Positions 22,915-31,593 of a DNA stretch of 64,000 bases are shown piece by piece. The position numbers and the translations under genes are program-made. Under the pieces are notes generated by a model. It ran no database searches and was not told the DNA's origin. It was given only the letters and a program-made list of their open reading frames with translations. Positions within the stretch are counted from its first letter, which is position 1. Each line of letters starts with the position of its first letter. Origin of the DNA: Actinacidiphila guanduensis (GTDB lineage: Bacteria; Actinomycetota; Actinomycetes; Streptomycetales; Streptomycetaceae); the NCBI RefSeq assembly GCF_900103985.1, contig NZ_FNIE01000004.1, positions 248,001-312,000 on the forward strand. Direction: 5' to 3'.

Positions 22915-24231
22915 TCAGCTCTCTGGATCGGGTGCGTCGTCAGGGACGCTCACGGCCAGCAGCGCCACGTCGTCGGCCGGGGCCTGGGAGAGGCCGGCCA
23001 GGAGCCCGTCGCAGAAGGCGTCCGGGGTCTCGCGGGCGAGCGTGGCGGCCTCCCGGCGCAGCCGGGTCATGCCGTGGTCCAGCCCCTCGCCGCGCCGCTC
23101 GATCAGCCCGTCGGTGTAGAGCAGCAGTGTGGAGCCCGCGGGCAGCGCGACGGTCGCGCTGGTGCGGGGCAGGCGCGTGTCGACGCCCAGCAGGAGCCCG
23201 TTCGCCTGGTCCAGGTAGCGCGTCTCGCCGTCCCCGGTGACCAGCAGCGGCGGCAGGTGCCCGGCCGAGGAGAACTCGACGTGCCACAGGCCGCTGCCGG
23301 GCCCGTCGATGATGCCGTAGACGCAGGTCGCGGTGGTGGTCGGGTAGAGCGTGTGCTGGGCGAGGTCCAGGCGGTGCAGGATCATCTCGGGGGGTTCCTG
23401 GCGGTCGCAGGCGATGCCGCGGAGCATGTTGCGCAGCTGGCTCATGCTGACCGCGGCCCTCAGGTCGTGGCCGGTGACGTCCCCGATGATCACCGCGGTG
23501 CCGCCACCGGGCAGCTTGAAGCAGTCGTACCAGTCGCCGCCGACCTCGGCGGTGCGCTGCGAGGTGACGTAGCGCGCGGCCATGTCGAGGTGGTCCACAC
23601 CGGGCAGGGCGGGCAGCAGGGAGCGCTGGAGGCGCTCGGCGACGTGCTCGACCTCGCGGTGCAGGCGGGCGTTGTCGACGGCGAGGCCGACGCGCTGGCC
23701 GACGTCCTCCACGAGCGCGAGTTCGTCCGTGCTCAGCGGCGGGTGCCCGTCGCCGCGCATGACGGTGAGCGCCCCCAGCACCTCGCGGCGGGCGCACAGC
23801 GGGGCGGCGATGGCGCTGTTGGCGCCGTGCCGGTCGATGAAGGCCGCGGCCGCCGCGTCCCAGGGGGCGAGCCCGCCGCCGGAGCGCAGGTCCTCGGACG
23901 TGACGAGGACCGGTCCCGCGCCGCGCAGCACCCGGGCCAGCGGGCCGTCGCCCCGCACGGGCGTCGGCGGCAGGCGGGCGCTGTCGGCGGCCGGGGCGTC
24001 CACGCCGTCCCTGGTCGCCGTGCATGCGCGCCGCACCCCGCCGGCCGCCGCGAGCAGGTCCACCGCGCACCAGTCCCCCACCCGCTGGGCGAGCAGCCGG
24101 CTGGTCCGGGCAAGACCCTCGCGGGCGTCCATGGTGCTGGCCAGGGCCGAGTTGACGTCCGCCACGACCGTGAGGCGGTCCAGCGCCTGCTGGAGGGCGG
24201 AGTCGACGTCGTACTCGTCCACCTCGTCCAC
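22915..24231 (-). CDS. GAF-domain PP2C/SpoIIE-type serine phosphatase
   Basis: A 438-residue protein. It has an N-terminal coiled region (DVDSALQQALDRLTVVADVNSALAS), then a GAF domain (about 45-200; APLCARREVLGALTV, LALVEDVGQRVGLAVDNARL), then an RsbU/SpoIIE phosphatase domain with the metal motifs GGDWYDCF, IGDVTGHDL, SSAGHLPPLL, LLYTDGLIERR and DDVALL. Such enzymes dephosphorylate anti-anti-sigma factors in stress-sigma partner switching; Streptomyces carries dozens. There is no kinase domain. The start is a GTG at 24231 with GGGAGG upstream, chosen over 24426 where upstream residues look random. Confidence 0.85.
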   Translation of the reverse strand: MDEVDEYDVDSALQQALDRLTVVADVNSALASTMDAREGLARTSRLLAQRVGDWCAVDLLAAAGGVRRACTATRDGVDAPAADSARLPPTPVRGDGPLARVLRGAGPVLVTSEDLRSGGGLAPWDAAAAAFIDRHGANSAIAAPLCARREVLGALTVMRGDGHPPLSTDELALVEDVGQRVGLAVDNARLHREVEHVAERLQRSLLPALPGVDHLDMAARYVTSQRTAEVGGDWYDCFKLPGGGTAVIIGDVTGHDLRAAVSMSQLRNMLRGIACDRQEPPEMILHRLDLAQHTLYPTTTATCVYGIIDGPGSGLWHVEFSSAGHLPPLLVTGDGETRYLDQANGLLLGVDTRLPRTSATVALPAGSTLLLYTDGLIERRGEGLDHGMTRLRREAATLARETPDAFCDGLLAGLSQAPADDVALLAVSVPDDAPDPES

Positions 24232-24816
24232 CAGACCGCCTCCCTGGCCCGCGCGCCCCACACGCGCGGCACCGGCCGTCCCGCCGCCTGCCCGCTCTCC
24301 CCACTCTCCTCCGCCCCCGCGCCGCCCGCACCCGGGCGCCACTGGGGTCCGAGCGGACCGGATACGGGCAGTGCGCACGCGAACACGGAACGGTACGGGG
24401 CCCGCAGGAGCAGGCGGGACGGTCACCCGAGGGGTCTCGGAGGGCGGCGCCTGCGGCCGTGGAGCGGGTACAGGGAAGTGCCGGGGTGCACCCGGTGCAC
24501 AAGCGCCCTCGGACGGTGACAGTTCCGGGCGCGGGACGGGGACACGGCGCCCTGCGAAGGGGCAGTGGGCGAGAGCAGGCGGCGACGGCTCCCAGGCGCA
24601 GAGCGCTGCGGGCGCCGCAGACGGGGCCCTCGGGCGGCGCTGTCACGGCGCTTCGGGCACCGGGCGGCGGGCTGCCGCCCGTGCCTCGCAGGCAACCTCC
24701 GGCCTCGCGCAACGGCCCCGTGCTCCGCCGACCCGCGGGCGTGCTCCGCCGACCCGCGGGCGCCACCCACCGGCCCGTGGGCGCCACGCAACGGCACCCG
24801 CCACGCAACGGCACCC
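24232..24816. other. Intergenic region with short tandem repeats
   Basis: A 585-bp stretch between the start of the phosphatase gene and the end of the CHAD gene. No gene is visible. Near the right end are a 21-bp unit repeated twice (24720-24740, 24741-24761) and a 17-bp unit repeated twice (24783-24799, 24800-24816) that ends exactly at the CHAD stop codon. Confidence 0.6.
24720..24816. repeat. Two short tandem duplications
   Basis: A 21-bp unit (begins GTGCTCCGCCGACCC) is present twice in direct contact at 24720-24761, and a 17-bp unit GCCACGCAACGGCACCC twice at 24783-24816. They look like replication-slippage products downstream of the CHAD gene. Confidence 0.9.
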
Positions 24817-26400
24817 TCAGTGCAGCCGGCTCACCCCGCGCTTCACGGCGCGGCGGGCCGCCTTCGGGAAGTGCTGCTGGAGGTCGGCGATCGCTGCCTC
24901 CTGCTCGGCGTGGAGGAGGCCGTAGCCGAAGGTGTCCGCGCCCGAGCGGTGGGCCGCCGCGGACAGGGACAGGAGGGCGCCGCGGGCGACGACGGCGTCC
25001 TGGTGCTCGCCGAGCAGCTTCTGCAGCGCCTTGGTGCGCTTCAGCAGCCGCCGGGCCGGCTTGCCCGTGACGGGGCGGGCGGTCTCGGCGGTGTGCCGGG
25101 CGCGCCGGGCGGCCTTGCGGACGCCGTGCAGGGCGCGCTCGCGGGCCGGCCCCTCGGGGGCGTTCTCGACGGCGGCGATCCGCTTCAGCAGCCGGCGCCG
25201 GTCGTGCTCGGCGGCCTTGCGCAGCTGCTTGGCCGCGGGCTTGGCTGCGGCCGGCCGCAGCGGCGGGTCGGCCAGCAGTGCGTCCAGGGCGTCCAGCAAG
25301 GCGAAGTAGCGCGGGCTGTCCAGCGCTTCCACGGCCGCCTGCCAGGCGGGGTCGTGCCGGGCCCGCTCCTGCTCGCCGATCCGCTCGGCCAGGCCGCGCA
25401 GGGCCGGGCGCAGCTCCGGGGCGCGCCGCTCCAGCCGCCGGGCCTGCGCGGGCAGCCGCTCGGCGAGCACTTCGTGGTCGCGCGGGGCGGCCAGCAGTCC
25501 GGTGAGCCAGTGGAGTTCGCGGACGACGGGGTCGGTGCGGCGCCGGTCGAGCACCTTCCTCTGGCCGCGCAGCAGGCTGCGCAGGCGACGGGCCGCGGAA
25601 CGCATCCGGTGCAGGGCGTCGGGCTCGTCGAAGCGGGTGCCCGGGTCGGCCTGCACCAGGGCCGTGGTCTGCCGGGCGAGCCGGTCCATGACGGCGGCTC
25701 CGGCGGAGCCGGGTCGCAGCCGGCGGTCGTCACCCGCGGGCGCCGACCCGGCCTCCACAGCCCGCAGTTCCTCGGTCAGGGCGTGCTGCAGCTTGTGGGC
25801 GCTGCCGGAGGGGCGCCACCCGGCGGCGGCCAGCTGTTTGCGGGCGGCGCGCAGCAGTTCGGGGCCGCCGTCGGCCAACTCGACGTCGATCTCGGACCAT
25901 TGGGTGATCCGGGTGCAGGTGCCCTCCTGGCCGCCGGCGTGCAGCGGCGCGGCCCCGGCCGGTTCCCCGTCCAGCGTCTGGGCGGCCACGGTGTCCTGCG
26001 TCAACTCGGCCAGCTCCCGGCCGTTTTCGTCGAGCAGTACGTGCCGCCGCCGGTGGGTGCGCAGGTGGGCGACGGGCACGACGTCGCGGCCGCGGGTGAA
26101 CACCGCGGTGCGGCGGCGCAGTTCGCCGGGAACGTCACCGGCTTTCCCCGGCACCGCCATGTGCCGTGTCTCCTGCGGGAGTTCGACACGCCAGCCGGTG
26201 TCGGTGCCGCCGCTCCCGTGGCGCAGCGTGACGCCGTCGAGCAGCAGGCGCAGGTCCGCGGTGTCGTAGTAGACGGCGTCCAGCTCTTCGGGCGCCTCCT
26301 CCCGGACCCGGGCCACCGCGGGCAGCGTACACAGGTCCTGCGGGTCGAACTGGCCGGCTCCCTCGAATTTCGCCTCTCGTTCAGGTTGCGTGGTCGTCAT
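24817..26400 (-). CDS. CYTH and CHAD domain protein
   Basis: A 527-residue protein. The N-terminal CYTH domain (about 1-195) has the ExExK signature EREAK near its start and the paired YYDTADLRLLLDGVTLR strand. The CHAD domain (about 235-527) is helical with many conserved His/Arg/Lys (MHR-type in DALHRMRSAARRLRSLLRGQ, HDRRRLLKRI, LHGVRKAARRARHTAET). CYTH domains bind or hydrolyse triphosphate compounds, and CHAD domains bind inorganic polyphosphate granules. A polyphosphate-linked role is likely. AAGGAC directly precedes the ATG at 26400; an upstream ATG at 26433 is in frame. Confidence 0.85.
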   Translation of the reverse strand: MTTTQPEREAKFEGAGQFDPQDLCTLPAVARVREEAPEELDAVYYDTADLRLLLDGVTLRHGSGGTDTGWRVELPQETRHMAVPGKAGDVPGELRRRTAVFTRGRDVVPVAHLRTHRRRHVLLDENGRELAELTQDTVAAQTLDGEPAGAAPLHAGGQEGTCTRITQWSEIDVELADGGPELLRAARKQLAAAGWRPSGSAHKLQHALTEELRAVEAGSAPAGDDRRLRPGSAGAAVMDRLARQTTALVQADPGTRFDEPDALHRMRSAARRLRSLLRGQRKVLDRRRTDPVVRELHWLTGLLAAPRDHEVLAERLPAQARRLERRAPELRPALRGLAERIGEQERARHDPAWQAAVEALDSPRYFALLDALDALLADPPLRPAAAKPAAKQLRKAAEHDRRRLLKRIAAVENAPEGPARERALHGVRKAARRARHTAETARPVTGKPARRLLKRTKALQKLLGEHQDAVVARGALLSLSAAAHRSGADTFGYGLLHAEQEAAIADLQQHFPKAARRAVKRGVSRLH

Positions 26401-26811
26401 GTCCTTGCGGCTGCCCGCTGCCGCCGCGGCCATGCGCGCGCGGACGGCGCGCCGGGCGATCCGGGCACCGGTCCTCGGCCCACACGGCCGGGCCGGAGCC
26501 CGGGCCGGGCGCGCTGAGCACGGTGACCGCGGGCAGGCTGCCGGGCGCGGGCGGCGGCAGCAGGGCGCGGGCGAGCGGACAGCGGGACCCGGGCCGGAGC
26601 GTGCGCGCCGCGGCGCCCGGGGCAGGGCACCTCGGCCACGGGCCCCAGCAGGTGCGCGCGGGCGTCACCGGTCACGGACGCACCCGGCGGCGGTGCCGGC
26701 CGGGCGCCGCCATGGCCGGGGACGCCGCACAGGGGCGGGCCGGGCCGGCCGACGGCGCCCCCGCGACCGCTCTCGCGCGTACCGGTCGCCGCCGACGGCC
26801 TCGGCTCGCGC
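26401..26811. other. Intergenic region, no feature seen
   Basis: These 411 bases between the CHAD start and the alpha-mannosidase stop are very GC-rich. No plausible gene, terminator or operator could be identified. Confidence 0.5.
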
Positions 26812-29800
26812 TCAGCCGGCCCCCCGGACCAGCCGGATCGTCGCCAGCTCGAAGGGGCGCAGGGACAGTGCGATCGCGTCGCCGGGGTGCGCGAGCGGCT
26901 CACGCGGCTCAAGGGGCCGTTCCAGCAGGTCGCAGCGTTCCGCCCGCGCCACGGGGAAGCCCGCGGTGAGGCGGGTCCGCGTGCGGGCGCCGCGGGACTC
27001 GTAGAGCCGCACCACGACGTCGCCGCTCGCGTCGTCGGCGAGCTTGACCGCGCTGACCGCCACCGCCTCGTCGTCCACCGCGACCAGCGGGGCGACGGTC
27101 GCGGTGCCGGGGACGCGCCGCTCGGGCAGGTTGATCCGGTGGCCCTCGCGCACCGCGTCGCCGATCCCGGAGCCGACGAGCAGGGCGTGCCGGAAGCGGT
27201 GGACGCCCTGGTCGGTCGCCGGGTCGGGGAAGCGGGGCGCGCGTAGCAGGGAGGCGCGCAGCGTCGTGGTGGTGCCGGGCGCCGGGCCGCCGGCGCGCAC
27301 GGTCCTGGTGACGTCGTGGCCGTAGGTGGAGGCGGTGGTCAGCGAGACGCCCCAGCCGGGCTCCTCGATGTGGACGAAGCGGTGGTTGCAGCTCTCGAAG
27401 CGGGCCGCCTCCCAGCTGGTGTTGGTGTGGGTGGGGCGGAACAGGTGGCCGAACTGCGTCTCGGCGGCGTAGCGGTCGGTGTGCAGGTCGAGCGGGAAGG
27501 CGAGCTTGAGGAACTTCTCCGTCTCGTGCCAGTCCACCTCGGTCGCGATGTCCAGCTGCCGGGCGCCCGCCCGCAGGGTGAAGGTCTGCACGGCCGTGGA
27601 GGAGCCGAAGGAGCGGGCGACACGCACGGCGACGGCGTCCGGGCCGTCCGCGGCGACGGCGACCTCGTCGGCGCCGTCGAGGTCGGTGACCGTGTTGCGG
27701 TAGAAGGCGTCCACGTCCCAGGCGTCCCACATCACGGGGAAGTCCGGGTGGAACTGGAGCAGGCCGGCGACGGCGCCGGGGGCGACGGCGTCGCGCCCCG
27801 AGGCGGTCTCGACGGCCGAGACGACCAGGCCGCGGGCGTCGAGGGTGACGCGCAGCAGGCCGTTGTCCAGGACGTGGCCGCCGCCGGGCGCCGAGGTGAG
27901 CGTGCAGCCGTCCTGCGGCGGCCCGGCGGGGGCGGCGCCGAGGGCCGGGACGCCGCCGCGGGCGTGGGGCGCGGCGTTGAACACGGTCTCGCCGCCTGCC
28001 GCCGGATCGCCGGCGAGCGCCTCCTGCGCGGCGGCGACCAGGCCGGTCAGCTCCCGCGTGACCGCCGCGTGGGTGCGCTCGGCCTCCTGGTGCACCCAGG
28101 CGATCGAGGAGCCGGGCAGGATGTCGTGGAACTGGTGCAGCAGCACCGTCTTCCACAGCCGGTCCAGCTGCTCGTACGGGTAGGCGGCGCCGGTGCGCAC
28201 GGCGGCGGTGGCGGACCACAGCTCGGCCTCGTAGAGCAGGTGCTCGTTGCGGCGGTTGCCCTGCTTGGTGCGGGCCTGGCTGGTCAGGGTGCCGCGGTGC
28301 AGCTCCAGGTACAGCTCGCCCGCCCACACGGGCGCGTCCGGGTACTCGGCCTCGGCGCGGGCGAAGAAGTCGGCCGGCTTCTCCCAGACCACGGCCGCCG
28401 AGCCCTCCAGGCTGCGCAGCCGTGCCGCCTTGGCGACCATCTCGCGGGTGGTGCCGCCCCCGCCGTCGCCGTACCCGGTGGGGGCCAGCGAGTGGCGGGC
28501 GCGGCCCATCTCCTTGAAGTTCCGGGCGGCGTGGGCGATCTCGTGGCCGGTCATCGCGTTGTTGTAGGTGTCGATCGGCGGGAAGTGGGTGAAGACGCGC
28601 GAGCCGTCGATGCCCTCCCAGAAGAACGTGTGGTGCGGGAAGGCGTTGGTGCGGCTCCAGGAGATCTTCTGGGTGAGCAGCCACTTCGCGCCGGCCGCGC
28701 GGATGATCTGCGGCAGCCCGGCGGCGAAGCCGAAGGTGTCCGGCAGCCACACCTCCTCGTTCTCGACGCCGAACTCCGCCAGGAAGAACCGCTTGCCGTG
28801 CACGAACTGCCGCGCCATCGCCTCCGAGCCGGGCATGTTGGTGTCGGACTCCACCCACATGCCGCCCGCGGGCACGAACCGCCCCTCGGCGACGGCGGCC
28901 TTGACCCGGGCGTAGACGTCCGGGCGGTGCTCCTTGATCCAGGCGTACTGCTGGGCCTGCGACATCGCGTAGACGAAGTCGGGCTCCTGCGCCAGCAGCG
29001 CGGTCATGTTCGCGGTGGTGCGGGCGACCTTGCGGACGGTCTCGCGCAGCGGCCACAGCCACGCGGAGTCGATGTGGGCGTGGCCGACCGCGCTGATCCG
29101 GTGCGCGGAGGGCGCGGCCGGGGCGGCCAGCACCCCGGTCAGGCAGGCGCGGGCGCGGGCGGCGGTGCCGCCGACGTCCGCCAGGTCCAGGGCGTCCAGC
29201 GCGGCCGACACCGCGTGCAGCACCTCCCACCGGCGGGCCTGGTCGGCGGGCAGCTCGGCGGCCAGTTCGCCCAGGACCTCCAGGTCCTGCACCAGCTCCC
29301 ACACCTCCTGGTCGAAGACGGCCAGCTCCATGCGGCCCAGCCGGTACTGCGGCTCGCCGCCCGCGGTCGCCGGGTCGCCCAGCGCGGTGGGCAGGAAGGG
29401 GTGCGGCTGGAGGATCACCGGGTTCGAGGCCGCCTCGACGTGGAGCAGCACCTGCTCGCCGCCCGCGACCGGAGCGCCGATACGGACCCAGGAGCTGCGC
29501 GGGTGCAGGCCCTTGACGGGTGCGCCGTCGCGGTCGTGAACGAGCCCTTCGCACTGGAAGCCGGTCATGCGCTCGTCGAAGCCGAGGTCGAGCAGGGCCT
29601 CGACGGTGCGTCCGGCCCACTCCCGCGGCACCGTGCCCGCCACGGTGAACCAGCTGGTACCCCAGGGCGCGCCCCACGCGTCGCCGGTCGCGATCGGCGT
29701 GCGCGGGGCGGCGAGCCCTTCGGCCACGGGCACCGGCTCGCCCGGCGCGGTCCACACCGACACCTCCAGCGGCACCGTGTCCGGGTGGATCGCGGGGCGG

Positions 29801-29859
29801 ATGCGCTCGTCGAGGACGCGCCGCAGGCGGCCCTCGGTCAGTGTGCGGTCGTCGTGCAT
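26812..29859 (-). CDS. GH38 alpha-mannosidase
   Basis: A 1015-residue cytosolic enzyme of glycoside hydrolase family 38. The Zn-binding N-terminal motif reads HAHIDSAWLWPLRET, the nucleophile region ESDTNMPGSEAMARQ, and WLPDTFGFAAGLPQI, FFWEGIDGSRVFTHFP and LHQFHDILPGSS are all family hallmarks. The C-terminal half is the beta-sandwich region (AETQFGHLFRPTHTN). It removes alpha-linked mannose from oligosaccharides. There is no signal peptide. AGGAG lies seven bases before the ATG at 29859. It is 179 bp downstream of the biosynthetic operon and is probably not part of it. Confidence 0.9.
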   Translation of the reverse strand: MHDDRTLTEGRLRRVLDERIRPAIHPDTVPLEVSVWTAPGEPVPVAEGLAAPRTPIATGDAWGAPWGTSWFTVAGTVPREWAGRTVEALLDLGFDERMTGFQCEGLVHDRDGAPVKGLHPRSSWVRIGAPVAGGEQVLLHVEAASNPVILQPHPFLPTALGDPATAGGEPQYRLGRMELAVFDQEVWELVQDLEVLGELAAELPADQARRWEVLHAVSAALDALDLADVGGTAARARACLTGVLAAPAAPSAHRISAVGHAHIDSAWLWPLRETVRKVARTTANMTALLAQEPDFVYAMSQAQQYAWIKEHRPDVYARVKAAVAEGRFVPAGGMWVESDTNMPGSEAMARQFVHGKRFFLAEFGVENEEVWLPDTFGFAAGLPQIIRAAGAKWLLTQKISWSRTNAFPHHTFFWEGIDGSRVFTHFPPIDTYNNAMTGHEIAHAARNFKEMGRARHSLAPTGYGDGGGGTTREMVAKAARLRSLEGSAAVVWEKPADFFARAEAEYPDAPVWAGELYLELHRGTLTSQARTKQGNRRNEHLLYEAELWSATAAVRTGAAYPYEQLDRLWKTVLLHQFHDILPGSSIAWVHQEAERTHAAVTRELTGLVAAAQEALAGDPAAGGETVFNAAPHARGGVPALGAAPAGPPQDGCTLTSAPGGGHVLDNGLLRVTLDARGLVVSAVETASGRDAVAPGAVAGLLQFHPDFPVMWDAWDVDAFYRNTVTDLDGADEVAVAADGPDAVAVRVARSFGSSTAVQTFTLRAGARQLDIATEVDWHETEKFLKLAFPLDLHTDRYAAETQFGHLFRPTHTNTSWEAARFESCNHRFVHIEEPGWGVSLTTASTYGHDVTRTVRAGGPAPGTTTTLRASLLRAPRFPDPATDQGVHRFRHALLVGSGIGDAVREGHRINLPERRVPGTATVAPLVAVDDEAVAVSAVKLADDASGDVVVRLYESRGARTRTRLTAGFPVARAERCDLLERPLEPREPLAHPGDAIALSLRPFELATIRLVRGAG

Positions 29860-30038
29860 GGCCGGGCTCCTGGCGAGGGCGGTGGTGCGTTTCGGTGGCG
29901 TGCGGTGCGGGGTCGTACGGGCGGGCGGTCCCGCCTGGTTGACGGGCCACCGCGGGCGAGCCACCGTACCGGGGCCGCTCGGGGTGTCCCGCCACTGCCG
30001 GGGGCGCCGCGGCCGTCCCAGAGATACCACGTGCCGCG

Positions 30039-31202
30039 CTACGCCGTGGCGCATGCCTCGCGCAGGGCGGCCAGGTGGTGCAGAGAGTCCAGGACCTCCT
30101 CCGGCGGGACACCGAAGTCGATGAGGCAGGCGATCTCGTCCACGCCCATGGCCGCCAGGCGCGCGACGACGGGGACGGCGTCGGCCACCGTGCCGAACAG
30201 GCCCGCGCGGGTGAAGAGGCGGTCGAACTGGCGGGCCACCATGAAGTCCCGGTCGTCGGCGGACATCCGGTCCAGCGAGAAGCCGTCGGCGCTGGGGGCC
30301 GCCGCGATCAACTCCATGGAGCTGCGCAGGTATCCGGTGAGGGGGCCCTCGGCCAGGGCGCGGACGCGGGCCCGGTCGGCGCCGAGCAGGGTGTGCAGCA
30401 TGACGACGACATGGCCGCGGGCCCGCGGGCCGTGCTCGGCGGCCAGCGCCTCGCGGTAGCCGGCGATGTTGCGCTCCAACGCGTCGTCGGCCTGGCCGAG
30501 TCGGTGGGTGAGGACGCCCGCGCCGAGCCGGCCCGCGACGCGGAAGCTCTGCGGGGAGCCGGCCGCGGTGATCCACAGCGGCAACTCCCGCTGCACCGGC
30601 CGCGGATACAGCCGCACCCCGCGCCGCTCCCCCTCGGCGCCCTCGAACTCGACCTCCTCGCCGCGCCACAGCCGCTGCACGGCGGTCGCGGTCTCCACCA
30701 TGATGTCCCTGCGGTCCTTGAAGTTCTCCGGGCGCAGCACGAAGTCGCGGGCGTGCCAGCCGGAGGCGACGGAGATGCCGGCGCGGCCCCCCGAGAGGTT
30801 GTCCACGACCGCCCACTCCTCCGCGATGCGGATCGGGTGGTGCAGGGGCGCGACGACACTGCCCGCCCGGATGCCGATCCGCTCGGTGACGGCGGCCAGG
30901 GCGGCTCCGGTGAGCGCGGGGTTGGGGTACTGCCCGCCGAAGCGGTGGAAGTGCCGCTCGGGCGTCCACACGGCGGTGAAGCCGTGGGCGTCGGCGAAGC
31001 GGGCGCTGTCCAGCAGCAGCCGGTAGCGGTCCCGGCCCGCGGGCTCCTCCTGCGGAACGACGGCGGGGGCGGCAGGGGCGGAGCCCGAAGCGCCGGAGCC
31101 TCCCGCGTCCACGGCGGCACCGGCGGCCACGGCACCCTCGGCGCCCCCGCCCGCGCCCGCGCCCTGCGAGCTGTCGGCGAAGAAGAACAAGCTCAGGTCC
31201 AT
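30039..31202 (-). CDS. Luciferase-like flavin monooxygenase (MupA/Atu3640-type), last gene of the precursor operon
   Basis: A 387-residue LLM-class flavin monooxygenase of the natural-product type: MDLSLFFFADSS at the N-terminus, DRYRLLLDSARFADAHGF, WTPERHFHRFGGQYPNP, ISVASGWHARDFVLRPENF, LPLWITAAGSPQSF. Relatives hydroxylate carrier-bound substrates in NRPS/PKS clusters. In butirosin, the FMN enzyme BtrO hydroxylates a gamma-glutamyl-GABA-ACP, a parallel made attractive by the BtrI/J/K homologues upstream. A Gly/Ala-rich insert of about 40 residues (13-53) separates the first strand from the rest and is unusual for the family. The start is an ATG at 31202, 22 bp downstream of acpS. Confidence 0.8.
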   Translation of the reverse strand: MDLSLFFFADSSQGAGAGGGAEGAVAAGAAVDAGGSGASGSAPAAPAVVPQEEPAGRDRYRLLLDSARFADAHGFTAVWTPERHFHRFGGQYPNPALTGAALAAVTERIGIRAGSVVAPLHHPIRIAEEWAVVDNLSGGRAGISVASGWHARDFVLRPENFKDRRDIMVETATAVQRLWRGEEVEFEGAEGERRGVRLYPRPVQRELPLWITAAGSPQSFRVAGRLGAGVLTHRLGQADDALERNIAGYREALAAEHGPRARGHVVVMLHTLLGADRARVRALAEGPLTGYLRSSMELIAAAPSADGFSLDRMSADDRDFMVARQFDRLFTRAGLFGTVADAVPVVARLAAMGVDEIACLIDFGVPPEEVLDSLHHLAALREACATA

Positions 31203-31224
31203 CGTCCATCCCCCTGGGAAAGTC

Positions 31225-31593
31225 TCACGTTGCCACGGCCACGCAGACCACCAGACCGGCCTGGTGGCTCAACGACAGGTCAAACCGGGCGACCCCGGCC
31301 CGCTCGGCGACGGCCCGCGCGCCGCCGCTCAGGCGGACCCGGGGGGCGCCCCGCTCGTCGGCCAGCACCTCGATGTCCCGCCACACCAGGCCCTGGCCGA
31401 GGCCGCTGCCGAGCGCCTTGGCCACGGCCTCCTTCGCGCAGAACCGCCCGGCCAGGTACTCCTGGCGCCGCTGCGGGCCGAGCCCTTCGGCGCGGGCGAG
31501 TTCGGCCGCGCAGAACACGATCCGTCGCCCGGCCGGGTGGGCGGCGATGCGCGCGACACGGGCGATCTCCATCAGGTCCACACCGACTCTCAC
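31225..31593 (-). CDS. Holo-ACP synthase (AcpS-type phosphopantetheinyl transferase)
   Basis: A 122-residue AcpS-type enzyme: VGVDLMEIARVARI at the start holds the Mg-binding Asp, FCAKEAVAKALGSG the catalytic Glu/Lys, and LSLSHQAGLVVCVAV the C-terminal core. It attaches phosphopantetheine to carrier proteins. A dedicated copy in this operon suggests it activates the cluster's own ACP and/or PCPs. The start is a GTG at 31593, overlapping the acyl-CoA dehydrogenase stop by 4 bp; a longer in-frame ORF to 31692 would run back into that gene. Confidence 0.85.
   Translation of the reverse strand: MRVGVDLMEIARVARIAAHPAGRRIVFCAAELARAEGLGPQRRQEYLAGRFCAKEAVAKALGSGLGQGLVWRDIEVLADERGAPRVRLSGGARAVAERAGVARFDLSLSHQAGLVVCVAVAT

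Noticed and set aside
27316..30459. 1047-codon plus-strand open frame opposite the alpha-mannosidase
   Set aside because: Same shadow effect; the translation has no recognisable motifs, and the minus strand encodes a full GH38 enzyme.
26812..31209. A single 1465-codon protein joining a monooxygenase region to the mannosidase
   Set aside because: Upstream of 29859 the frame gives only shadow sequence; the monooxygenase is in a different frame and the mannosidase has its own AGGAG and ATG.
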